Shown here: positions 24,120 to 34,656 of the stretch, one piece after another
Layout of the letters: the number at the start of each line of letters is the position of its first letter
How positions within the stretch are numbered: position 1 is the first letter of the stretch
Assembly: GCF_032118995.1 (NCBI RefSeq)
Contig: NC_092649.1
Coordinates: 28,517,927 to 28,581,926 of the forward strand
Direction of reading: 5' to 3'
DNA: 64,000 bases
Origin: Asterias amurensis
Taxonomy: Eukaryota; Echinodermata; Asteroidea; Forcipulatida; Asteriidae
Translations under genes and position numbers: made by a program
The notes under the pieces: model-generated
Databases searched by the model: none
The model's input: the letters and a program-made list of their open reading frames with translations, nothing else
What the model was told of the DNA's origin: nothing

Positions 24120-25290
24120 CCCCCCTCATTCAGCATTTGCTCCTCAATGGGTGTATATCCATATTACAGGGTGCATCTACTCCTCAGTTGGTGTAATAAT
24201 TATTAATCACTCGTGCAAGTAATCCTTCAGTTGGTGTAATAATTATTAATCACTCGTGCAAGTAATCCTTCAGTTGGTGTAATAATTATTAATCACTCGT
24301 GCAAGTAACCCTTCAGTTGGTGTAATAATTATTAATCACTCGTGCAAGTAATCCTTCAGTGGGTGTAATAATTATGAATCACTCGTGCAATTAATCCTTC
24401 AGTGGGTGTAATATTTGTTACTTTGTGCATTGAACACCCCCCGGATGTACTATAGTCAAGACGGGGTGGTTTCCCCCATCATTAAAGGCAGTGGACACTA
24501 TTGGTAATTGTCAAAGACTAGCCTTCAAATTTGTTGTATCTCAACATATGCATAAAATAACAAACCTGTGAAAGTTTGAGCTCAATCGGTCATCGAACTT
24601 GCGAGATAAAAATGAAAGAAAAAAAACACCCTTGTCACACGAAGTTGTGTGCGTTTAGATGGTTGATTTCGAGACCTCAAGTTCTAAATCTGAGGTCTCG
24701 AAATCAAATTCACGGAAAATTACTCCTTACTCGAAAACTACGGCACTTCAGAGGGAGCCGTTTCTCACAATGTTTTATACCATCAACCTCTCCCCATTAC
24801 TCGTCACCAAGAAAGGTTTTATGCTAATAATTATTTTGAGTGATTACCAATAGTGTCCACTGCCTTTAAGTGTAACCAGGTACGTACCTGTACCCACATT
24901 AGGTGTAATATTCTAACCTGGTACATTTGCCACTCGGTGGGTCAAACAATCATCTAGGAAGGCCTACATGTATTCACACAGTCGGTGTAATATTCATAAC
25001 TAGGTGCATTTACCCCTTAGTGGGTGTAATTTATAACTAGGTGCATTTACCAACCGCAGTGCATGGGTATAATATTCATAACTTGGTGCGTTTTACTCCC
25101 TCAGTTGGTGATGTATAACTAAGTGCATTACGCCCACAGTAGGTGTAATATTTACAACTGGTTGTATTATAGTGGGTGTAACATTAATAGCTGAGTGCAT
25201 TTACCCCTTAGTGTATGTAATATTTATAACTAGGTGCATTTACCACCCTGAGTAAATGGGTATAGTATTTATAACTTGGTACCATCGAAT
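24120..25290. repeat. Minisatellite array, about 43-bp units, split by a MITE
   Basis: Units like ccttcagttggtgtaataat and ttaatcactcgtgcaagtaat repeat five to six times almost exactly at 24180-24410. More diverged units (ggtgtaatatttataac, taggtgcatttaccc) fill 24880-25280. A family A element at 24482-24869 lies between. The array ends about 130 bp from the stop codon of the 25.4 kb receptor. Confidence 0.9.
24482..24869. repeat. MITE family A, full copy inside the minisatellite
   Basis: ttaaaggcagtggacac to gtgtccactgcctttaa, TTAA at both ends, reverse orientation to the copy at 21.7 kb. Confidence 0.92.
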
Positions 25291-25424
25291 GCTACTCTAT
25301 CCCACCGCTGCTACCGATTCGTTAATCATGTCTCTGTGGTGTTGTGATAGACGTCTGCAGTGGGCTGTTATGTGTCATCTGGCAAGGAGTGTTTACTTGG
25401 TGATATCTGCAGCGAACGATGTGC

Positions 25425-28181
25425 TTATCTATTCGTATTTAATGACAAAGATACAATCTCCGTGCTCCTGTCACCCACACGGGTGGATTTCCCCCTCGGA
25501 CAGAAAGCCTCTCGTATGCCCTTCCGGAAACGCTGGTTCATCAAGGTGTAGATGATCGGATTGACACAGGAGTTACACACGGCCAAGATGATCCCGACGT
25601 GGTACACTGGCGACGAGAAGTCCACGTAAGCACCGAAGTTGTAGACGAGGAAAACTAACTGGACTGGAGTCCAGCAGACGGCGAAGGTGATGACGAAGGT
25701 TAGGAGGGTCTTGATCAGCGTCTGGGTAGTGCGGAGCTGCCACATCTTATGCTGATCGGCCGGGTTGAGAGTAGAAGAGCCTTAAAGTGAAGGGAGAAGA
25801 AACAAATCATTCATAATTAAAAAACAACACATGTATGACAATTCAAGGCAGAGGTCGCCCTAAGCTGCGCTGGATATAGACACTGTGACAAAGTGGAGTG
25901 GTAGAAGTGGAGATGTGCTAAAAAGAGCAGCGATTGAAAGAGATCAGGTGATGGCGGCGACTCCTGAAGTGCGCGCCATTACAAGTTTAGGATGAAGCGG
26001 CCACGGACTTGTGTCTTTGCCGAACGATGATGATGGTGATGAAGATGATGTATGACAGATATAGACACAGCACGTCTTCGCTTCAACACTTGCGCTTGGG
26101 AGTTTCCTAAAGACCGAACCAACAATAACTTAGTTGTGTTTTGTGTTGATGAAATAAACGAATCTCTGTTTCAGCCCGTTGCTGGGACTTTGGCAGCGCA
26201 AGGTTTTGTACACACATTTGATAACTCATTGTTAACTTCTTATACGAATTAATAAGTGTCTTTCTAAAAAAAATTCACCCAATTATTTACCGGCAGGGAA
26301 AGCACTGATCACAAAGACTTGCAGCTGCACAACAACTGAATCCTTAAAACGGCGCAGACAACTGGCGGGGTGAAATGTAATAAACATGATAAACTGCACG
26401 GTCGAGTTAAAAATGAGTTTATACTTTAGCAAGTCTTTTGTACGAATTTCATAATTCACTTTCAGTTTAGTTGCAAATATTAAATAACTGTGTTTTATAT
26501 CAATGTATTTTTCTCTCCTGTCAGGGAAATTTTATGAAAGTGTTGAAGGAAGACACTTAATTCGTTTTAAAATGCACAAAGACAATCGTATTTCTTGTTC
26601 TGTCAGCGTGCTAAACAGGCTAAACAAATTGGACCTTGGTGTTTTCACTTGGTTGTATTTGGGAGTTGACACTGGGAATATCCCTCTTATCCCGTTTTAC
26701 ATGTGGACTGGATTAGGGTGTGTGATGACATCGTTATGGCCATTCTTCATCCACACACTCAGTTGATATTAAAGGATTTGGGTACCTTTTCAAAATGTCC
26801 ATAGATTTACATGTAACTTTCAGGGTTTGAAGATAATGATAGTGGAAAGCTTCCCTTCAAATATTACTTACTGAGGTGCTGTAGTTTTTGAGAAATGAGT
26901 AAAACAATGTCATGAAAGTACGTTTGTAAATGGTTGAGATAATGTTCGTCCCATGAGACGAAAATTATTTTCATGACATTGTTTTACTCATTTCCCAAAA
27001 ACTACAGCACCTCAGCACGTAATATTTTCAGGGAAGCTTTTTACTATCATTATCTTAAAACTGTGTAAGTTTAGTGTAAATCTGTGGACATTGTTTTTTT
27101 TTGTCATACAAAAGTTACATAGACCCTTTAACACTAGCAGTACTAAATCCATCAAAGTCAATCGTTGGAATATGGTTGATTTTGTAAGATTTGGTACACC
27201 ACCAGATTGAAACATTTGGTTGATTTCGATGGAGTATGGTCTTTCAGGAAATATCATCCTTGTTGATTTTGGTGGAGTTGGTCTGTCAGCCGTTTCAAAC
27301 CACTGGTTGATTTCTGGGTTTCAGTTATTTTGAAACACAACCAAACTTTATCAAGTAATTCGTCACAGGTCAAACACAATCTATACGAATATAATGTTAA
27401 GTTTTTTAAGACAGACCTTTAAGTTGGCATATAGCGACTCACCTGTTGGACCAGCTAGCATCCTCACTTGTTTCTTGAGCGTCAAAATAACTTTCCACTG
27501 CGCAACGATCATCAGCGTGAAGGGAAGAGGCAGTTGGATGATAAAGGTGTACAATCCAACGGCTGCCTGAACTGCTGGGTTAGGCCAGTCCATGAATCTA
27601 CACCCATCATCCACGTCTTCGTCGAACAGAAACAAAATAAAGAACTTTGAGACTGCCCCTAAAAACCAACAAACGGCAATAATCAGGATTTTATTTCGTC
27701 TGGTGAACATCACTTTGTACTTGTGCGGGTAGACGATGGCTACGAACCGCTCCAAGTTGACGGTTACCAGACATAAAACAGACACCAACACACATACGTA
27801 GAAGAGGTACTGCCCCCCGTACAGCCTACACCAAACCTCGCCAAAGAACCCCGGATTCGGAACTGGCGTCTCCGAAGGCGGTACAAGCTTGGAGGGAATG
27901 ACCAGTAGGCAAACTAGGAAATCAACAATTGAGAGATGCACCAAGAAATCGCTTGTGTTTGACCTCAGGGATGGCACACGGAGGAGCACAACACAGACCA
28001 GTAGGTTACCAGCGATACCAACCACACAGATGACACCGTATAGAGCTAAGACAAAACTACTGTCAGCAAAACTTCCCCAGCTATTTTCTTTTTCGTCTTC
28101 CACTCCATCATAAGAATCGTTATTTTGGGCGAGATCGACATTTGTGGTTTTGTTTTCGTAAGATGCACGGTTTAACTCCAT
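25425..28181 (-). CDS. Rhodopsin-family G protein-coupled receptor, paralog of the 16.4 kb gene, complete, 2 exons
   Basis: 364-aa seven-helix receptor, exons 27443-28181 and 25425-25780, joined in phase 1 (donor GTGAGT, acceptor TTTAAG) in the third cytoplasmic loop at the same point as in the 16.4 kb paralog. Glycosylation sites are N10 and N21. Cys118 and Cys194 fit the conserved disulfide. ERF at 144-146 replaces DRY, with CWTP at 282-285 and NPIIY at 320-324. The stretch RSNTSDFLVHLS at the start of TM2 is identical to the paralog apart from single changes around it, as is the KTLLTFVITFAVCW part of TM6. The tail is longer (VGDRSTEIVSLSL) and resembles the tail of the orphan exon at 6.4 kb. 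The 1.66-kb intron holds a LINE tail and a TTAA-flanked palindrome. A 43-bp repeat array lies just past the stop codon. G-protein signalling at the cell surface is known for the family; the ligand is unknown. Confidence 0.93.
25840..26050 (+). repeat. LINE 3' end fragment in the receptor intron
   Basis: ggtcgccctaagctgcgctgg encodes a GRPKLRW motif of the kind found at the C-terminus of many LINE reverse transcriptases. After short interruptions it is followed by gacttgtgtctttgccgaac and a gatgat tail typical of CR1/L2-type 3' ends. Dead fragment; family assignment is tentative. Confidence 0.5.
26769..27131. repeat. TTAA-flanked palindrome (MITE family F) in the receptor intron
   Basis: Long inverted arms: aatgtccatagatttacat against gtaaatctgtggacatt, and acattgttttactcatttcc against its inverse. 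TTAA at both edges. A related piece is at 45.4-45.57 kb. Confidence 0.85.
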
Positions 28182-28604
28182 CTCGATGTCAAAACGCAGT
28201 CTCTCATCAATGACTCGTGAGCCTTTGACGACTCTCGCCTACTTGAGTGTTAGGACCGCTCTGATAGAAATTAGATTGAAGACTAGAAACCGTTATTAAT
28301 TTGAATGGGTCTGGCATAATAAGAAACCGTGCGTGCTGGAGATTGCTACAGCTGACTGGCCAATAGTAACCGTGAACGATTAACTGAGTACTTTGGGGTG
28401 AGAAGAAACCGTGACTAAAACAGCGGAGGCACACTGCATCAAACTCGCTTGGTGCACCCCCACGGACGACTTTAGAGTGATAATAATAGAAAAAGTGACG
28501 TACTGTACAGTTCCCAATGGTAACGTCTCCTCATGCATAAAATCGAATCATTTTAATTTAGTCAGCACGGTAATGAATAACCATGATTTGTTATTACTAC
28601 GTAA
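28182..28604. other. 5' flank of the 25.4 kb receptor
   Basis: Upstream of the receptor's start codon; presumed 5' untranslated region and promoter. Nothing else seen. Confidence 0.35.
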
Positions 28605-28987
28605 TTAAAGGCACTGATCATCTTTGGTATTAGTCAAAGAGTAGACCCAGTATTTTCACTTGGCGTATCCCAAAATATGCATAAAATAATAACTCCTTGA
28701 AAATTTGGACTCAACTGGTCATCGAAGTTGCAAGAGAATAATATAAGAAATAAAACGCCCTTGTGCCACAAATGTGTGTGCTTTCAGTTGACTAATAAAA
28801 GGCTTCAGCCGAAGTTTTTTTTCTTTAGTGAGAAATGGCCTCTTTAAAAAAAGTACGTTACTTCAGAGGGACCGTTTCTCACAATGTTTTAAACTTTCAA
28901 CAGCTCTACTCAAGTGTTACCAAGTTAGTTTTTATGCTAACAATTATTTTGAGTAATTACCCAATAGTGTCCATCCAGTGCCTTTAA
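28605..28987. repeat. MITE family A, full copy
   Basis: ttaaaggcactgatcatc at the left and gtccatccagtgcctttaa at the right. TTAA at both ends. Confidence 0.88.
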
Positions 28988-30690
28988 AACTGCATTCTCA
29001 TATGAATAATATATGTATACCAACAATTGTTAATAACATTTGAAGTATGAAGGCAAAGTGAAATGTATTGAAATCAACGAGTGCCTTTGTGCCTAACGTG
29101 ATTACAGCACTTCGGTTTTCCACTCATATTGTGCGATTATGTAGATGAATTGGCCATCCACTCTGTTGAGTATTTGTAGTGTTTCTATGAGTGACGCGAC
29201 TGATGAAGTGGCTGTCACTGACAATCTGTTTGTGTTGACCAAGGTAAAGAACAATTCTTTAGCTTTTTTTTGGGCGAGCTGCGAAACAAGTGCGGCCCTA
29301 TGAATAAATACCTTTTCCGTCCGTCCGTCCGTCGGTACGTCCGTCCGCACTCAGTGGAAACGTAAATTTTTTGTGTTAGGTTTCTGTCTTTGAATTGAGT
29401 TGTTTCTGGTATGTACAAGCCAATGTGATATAGTTGCCAGTAATTTTTTTGTAATTTTTTTGTAATTTTTAACCGCCTTCCCAATAATGTTAAGGTTTTT
29501 GGAAAAAACAAATGTTTTGAAACATTGACCTCTGGATATCTTTAAGAGGCAAACTCGAACTAAAATATTCTAGTTTTGGAATAACTTGTTGAAACAAAAA
29601 CCAAACTTGTTGTCTCTGGTTCCAGTTGAAAGAGCTGAAACAATGAAAACCTTAAATGGTCATAATTCCTTATTGCACTGATGTACCGATTTTAAACTGT
29701 TATCAAATATTGCTGCTTATGTTATGTCGATAATATGAAAAGATAAACTCAAACAGTTGAACCGAGGGCGGTCTTGAGTCGTGAAATCATCAGCCTTCCA
29801 AGCTTCTTGAAAATGATGAGTGTATAAACAATCTCTTGTGTGTAAATTTAATCTTCTTCTTTTTTGCAGAATTATCAGAAAGCAATTCTAAGAAACATCC
29901 TTTAATAACATGGGAATTCTCATCAAATCGCAAAATGTAATAAATTTGTCTGCATGCAGTAATTATTACATCTGCCAAAAAGTAATCGCTCAATTTTCGT
30001 CCCGCCTGGACATCTTTGTCTGTCAAACCAAGTTTGATGGTTTCTTTTTTTATGCAAGGCACAATATGAAAGGAAAATTGCATGTTGGAGACTAAGAATC
30101 TCACCCAAGGTTAATCTTTTTTAGATAGTACGGATCTCTGGAAGTGACACCCTGAAAAGTTGGGACATTCTGAAAATTCACTGCCGGATGATGACATCAA
30201 AACAAGATGGCGACATCCTGTGATGATTTTTCTCGGGATGACGACATCGTAAAGTAAGATGTCTTCTTTACAAATATTCAGCAAATAACAGCAAAACTCA
30301 TTCAATTTCTTTAACACGCGTTTCAATTACGCATCTTTCTGGGCATAACTTTGTATTGAATGAATACAGCTATTATTCTGTAAATCTTACCTGTGTTCCT
30401 CAACTTCAATGGACATCAACGTAAACATTGATGAGCCCAATCTAACTCCCTGGAACTGTACGATCAATTTACAGATGAAAATGTCAAAATCACTTGAAAG
30501 AACTTTGGTGTATTTTGATTTAATTTAAAAACCCATTGTTTTAGGAAAAGGCACGTTTTACTTTCGTCTTTTCGGAACAAGATAAAACGAGATCAAAGAG
30601 CCCGACGGATTCAAAGCTCTATCAAAGCACTTACGCGCACTAATACACAGGTTTAACTACAGCCAACTTACAATCTACCTGGTACAGGCT
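28988..30690. other. Gene-free stretch
   Basis: No exon recognised. Contains a short (ccgt)n tract near 29316-29345 and a few gacatc-rich inverted motifs near 30180-30250. Confidence 0.45.
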
Positions 30691-31310
30691 TTACCAAGTA
30701 GAGAAAAAGTCATGTTCGTTACCGTTTCCAAGTGCGCTCAGTGTTGTGTAGTCGTCTGACTCTAATAGTGGCGTTTCGTGGGGGATCAAGCTTTGGTATT
30801 TCTGATCAGCAGAGCGTGGGTTCGAGAGTCGTTACACTTGTGTCCTTAAGAAAGGCACGTGACCATTAAAGCCAGTGGACACTATTGGTGTCAAAGACCA
30901 GTCTTCTCACTTGCTGTATCTCAACATATGCATACAATAACAAACCTGTGAAAATTTGAGCTCGATTTGCGAGATAACTATGAAAGAAAAAACACTCTTG
31001 TCACACGCACTTGTGTGCTTTCAGATGCTTGATTTCGAGACCTCAAATTCTAAACTTGAGGTCTCGAAATCAAATTCGTGGAAAATTACTTCTTTCTCGA
31101 AAACTACTCCACTTCAGAGGGAGCCGTTTCTCACAAGGTGTATACTTTCAACCTATTACTCGTTACCAAGTATGGTTTTATGCTAATAATTATTTGGAGT
31201 AATTACCAATAGTGTCCACTGCCTTTAATGCTTCGTCCTCGGTATGTGATGTAAAGCCGTGGTCCCGTGCCTCGCGTATAACACTTATCGCTTCGATACT
31301 CCTGGCAGTG
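30690..31310 (+). repeat. SINE-like element (family S3) split by a family A MITE
   Basis: Left part has gcagagcgtgggttcgagagtc, a tRNA B-box relative, then cttgtgtccttaagaaaggc. Right part (31229-31310) has gcttcgtcctcgg and gtaaagccgtggtcccgtg. The two parts read as one element once the MITE at 30866-31228 is set aside. Confidence 0.65.
30866..31228. repeat. MITE family A inserted in a SINE-like element
   Basis: ttaaagccagtggacac to gtgtccactgcctttaa. The TTAA falls inside the SINE sequence (ccattaa on the left, tttaatgcttcg on the right). Confidence 0.92.
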
Positions 31311-31809
31311 GCTGCTGAATGGGTCGTATTACGTGTACATTATAAACCCTTATTAGGTGCTACTTAATTGGGTATCACAATTCATCACTTCAATAGCCTA
31401 TCTTTCTGAAGATAAATTGTACGAAGCGCTTTGATAGCCCTATATAGGACTCTTCCTCTGTCTATTTTCTTCCTCCATGGTTAACTGTAGTACAATACGA
31501 AAGTGTAAGGCCGCCAGGGCTAGTGCCTTGAGTACCTTGTTTGTGGATACGTATGAGACTTCGATATGAAAGTGTGGAGGGTAGATGGCCTTAGCTTTCG
31601 AGACTTCGATTAATATTCGTATGTGTGTGAAACAACCTTTTAAAGTCACCTGGAAGTGGTATTTTTTCAAAATAAAGCTTTTGTCACTAATATATGTGTT
31701 TTGATGAGTGGAATGTGAATAAACAGTTAACTAAGGTTTTAAAAAATCAGTTCTTATGTTATTTACAAATTTAAGAGTAGACCCCGACCCGAGAGGGCGC
31801 TGTTCGTGA
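31311..31809. other. Gene-free stretch
   Basis: Nothing recognised on either strand. Confidence 0.45.
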
Positions 31810-31814
31810 CGTCA

Positions 31815-32097
31815 CAGGGGTCGAAATTAAGTGTATTTCCATGGTAGTCAGCAGGGCTAGTGACCAATAATTTTTAGTAGCCCTGATTAGATTTTGGTAG
31901 CCCGAAAGACACATTATGTCTCGCGTCACGGCTCAAACTTTACAATACACCAATAACATAGTTCTTTATTGTTTGTGATGATGTTTTTTGCATTATTTTT
32001 CCACTAGCCCGTCGGGCTATCAAACTGGAAAAATCAGTAGCCCGGCTGTAAATCTGGTAGTCCCGGGCTAGCGGGCTAGTGGCAATTTCGACCCCTG
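31815..32097. repeat. MITE family G with caggggtcgaaatt ends and 5-bp target duplication
   Basis: 283 bp. 14-bp terminal inverted repeats caggggtcgaaatt / inverse, flanked by cgtca at 31810-31814 and 32098-32102. The body is rich in agcccg and ggctagtg motifs. Confidence 0.88.
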
Positions 32098-32102
32098 CGT
32101 CA

Positions 32103-34656
32103 ATCGAGGCAGACTTTGCCTGTAATGCGTAGAGTAAACACAATTGCAAAGATGTACGGATCAAGTCGTGAGTTTGTAAGTTTCAAACAATTTTTTTTTT
32201 TTTTTTTTTTTTCCGGCAATGCCGACCACCAGGTGTATTACTGCTGAATGCAGAAAAACACTTTTTGAAATGTACCAACTCACGATTTGGACGTACATGT
32301 ACTTTGCACGTGTGTTTACCGTCACAAAAGGGGTAGGCGGAGTCAGCCCCCCAAACAACTTTATATATTTTTAAACATATAAATCGTGACAAACAATTAC
32401 TAAAAAAATTGTTTTATTGTTCGTAAGCATATACTCTTATGTTTGAAAAAAAAAAAAAATTATATTTCCAGGTGACTTTAAAATCGAGTTATCGTGCCAG
32501 ACTCGTGACAGAACATGAAAACCTGCGTGGAACATTGACGTGTGTTTTATTATATTAACTTGGGTGTTATTGTGTGCAGGAAGGAGAAATTGACATGTCT
32601 CTATCTGTCCACAAACGTTTGTTTGTCATTTCTCGTCTGTCTTTTTGCTCCTTAGTTGTTTGGTCGATTGAGTTTACTTTAAACAAATACAAAAGCCGAC
32701 CCCACTTCCTCTTCACCAACTATATGTTTGTTGATTTAATATCATTTTAACGTGAATACAAAGGGCACTATGGAAACTCAAAGGGCTATTGTGTGGCAAA
32801 CGACACCCTCATCTGCTGATAAAAATCAGATTATATGTTCCCAGAGCAATAGCAAATGAGCTCCCAAAACTCTCCTGTATTTTTTTACATATTTTTTACA
32901 TATTTCTTATATATAATGTGTTCATCATTTGGCGTGGTGCATTTTTCTGACTTAGCTGCAGAGAATGCAATTAATTTCACCGCGCAGAATATTGACCAAG
33001 TTGCGGGGAAAGCTTTAACGTTATCCTTTGCAAGGTTGATAGAGAATCAACCCATAGGCAATTTGTTTGGGACCATCAGTTGACAAATCCCTTGAGGAAA
33101 ATTAGGTTAGAGTGATAATATATAGGCCACTAAAACGAATTTGAGCAGTAAACGGTAGTGTTATATCTCTTGCGGGAGAGATTGGTCTGCAAATCTATCA
33201 GGCAACAGTTTTCAAACCTTTTAGGAATTGCATGGAGCTTACAAACAGCTGCCTTCAAAGATAAATTTCGATATGTCGTCAAGACATTTTGTGATTGAAC
33301 TTGCTTTTTGCCTTTTGATGGCTAGATTAAATTTAATATGTCCGAGAAGAACTTTGTCTAGGGAATATGGTACACATTAAGCTTTGCATTTCACCCTCAG
33401 TGCCATTCTCCTTGGCCCAACTTTATAGCGCTGCTTAACGGCAAGAAAATCTTCGTGCTTACATGTAGCAGAAACAATTTTGTTAGCAAGAAAATTAGGC
33501 GACCACCTTGCGTGTTCTCAATGAATTTGTATTGTTACGTCGGTAGTTACGTTGTATAAATACTGCCTCTTTTTAAGTTTGGACTGTATTCAATTCATGT
33601 TTGTTGTACGTCATTATAGTTTCAATTGATAATGCATTAGCAACCTTACATGTGCCTCGGTCCTCGTCATTCAAATCGCAGTAGAACAAGAAATACAATA
33701 TGTATTTCGACCCCAAATGTTTATTGTTTGTCTGTAAATTGTTTAAATGAAGCATACAAAGGTCACACACTCTCGATTTGGACTTTATTTAGAACTTTAC
33801 CTCACTGGTTGCACAGTGTTAATCATACATTTTAAGTGAACAACCTTAATTTCACACGTTCTCAAAAATGCATCCTTTACTTGTGGAGAATTCTTGTGTT
33901 CTTTCCATTGTCACTGCACTTACAGTTGCAATGTGTACACAAATTGCCTTGTGGAGCACCAAAGTCTTAAGAATTCCCATAATAGTTCTTTTGTTTTCTC
34001 TTTTATTATTGTGTGTCATTGGTCTTAATCCATAAGCTTCCAAGAATAAGGACAAGAAATTATACACAAATCATTCGTTCATGAGTCTTCGCAATTCAAA
34101 TTCCCGAACAAGACGAATTATTTTATGTTTTAACACTTTAACATTTCCACTGTCTTCTGTACTGCAGAAAAGCCAAGTCCTCTATTCCCTCGGCTAAACC
34201 CTGTCGCATGAACATTGGAGAGAATTGCGAATGTCAAGTCCTCTTATCACTTGGCTGACTATTGAAAAGAATTCCGAATGTCACCCTATACGAAATTAAT
34301 TTAGTTTTAGGTCGTGACAATGCATGGAAGGTCGTTGACGATGCGGATAATCTTACGCATTGCTCAATGCACAGTGCGTGCAGTGAAGGTTTTGTAAGGT
34401 AGAGCTGACATTTGCACCATAAAATAAATGAATAATAACCTGTGATAATTTTGGCCTAATCCGCTGTTTGACTCTGGGGAGCTAAATAGTGAAAGACTGT
34501 GCACACTTAGTTGTGGGGCCTTTGAATTGTTGTTGTTTTACTGTCAATGTTGGGTTCCCTTGTAATTAATGTGAGAAACTAAAGGAGAATTGAACGAAAA
34601 ACTAGTCAAATCCTCTAGTAGGCCTGGTTTTGGTTTGTAAGTACATCATGATGGGA
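32103..34656. other. Gene-free stretch downstream of the BTB-Kelch gene
   Basis: Holds poly-A and poly-T tracts near 32192 and 32447, a family E-like scrap (ggcccaactttatagc) at 33416, and otherwise unassigned DNA. The part next to 34657 should include the Kelch gene's 3' untranslated region. Confidence 0.45.

Noticed and set aside
24120-24420. Regularly spaced repeats that might suggest a CRISPR array
   Set aside because: Units are head-to-tail tandem copies without unique spacers, in animal DNA; it is a minisatellite.
24576-24853. Open frames of 64-83 codons within repeats, also at 30.96, 47.25, 48.25, 49.15 and 54.46 kb
   Set aside because: All lie in MITE family A copies and share the same translated text (for example SSIG.R.CEI.MKEK); there is no sign of selection on protein.
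32220-32392. Cys-containing short frame on the minus-strand side and a plus-strand PTTRCITAEC-like stretch, possible THAP domain
   Set aside because: Only one Cys pair and none of the downstream THAP residues; too short to support.
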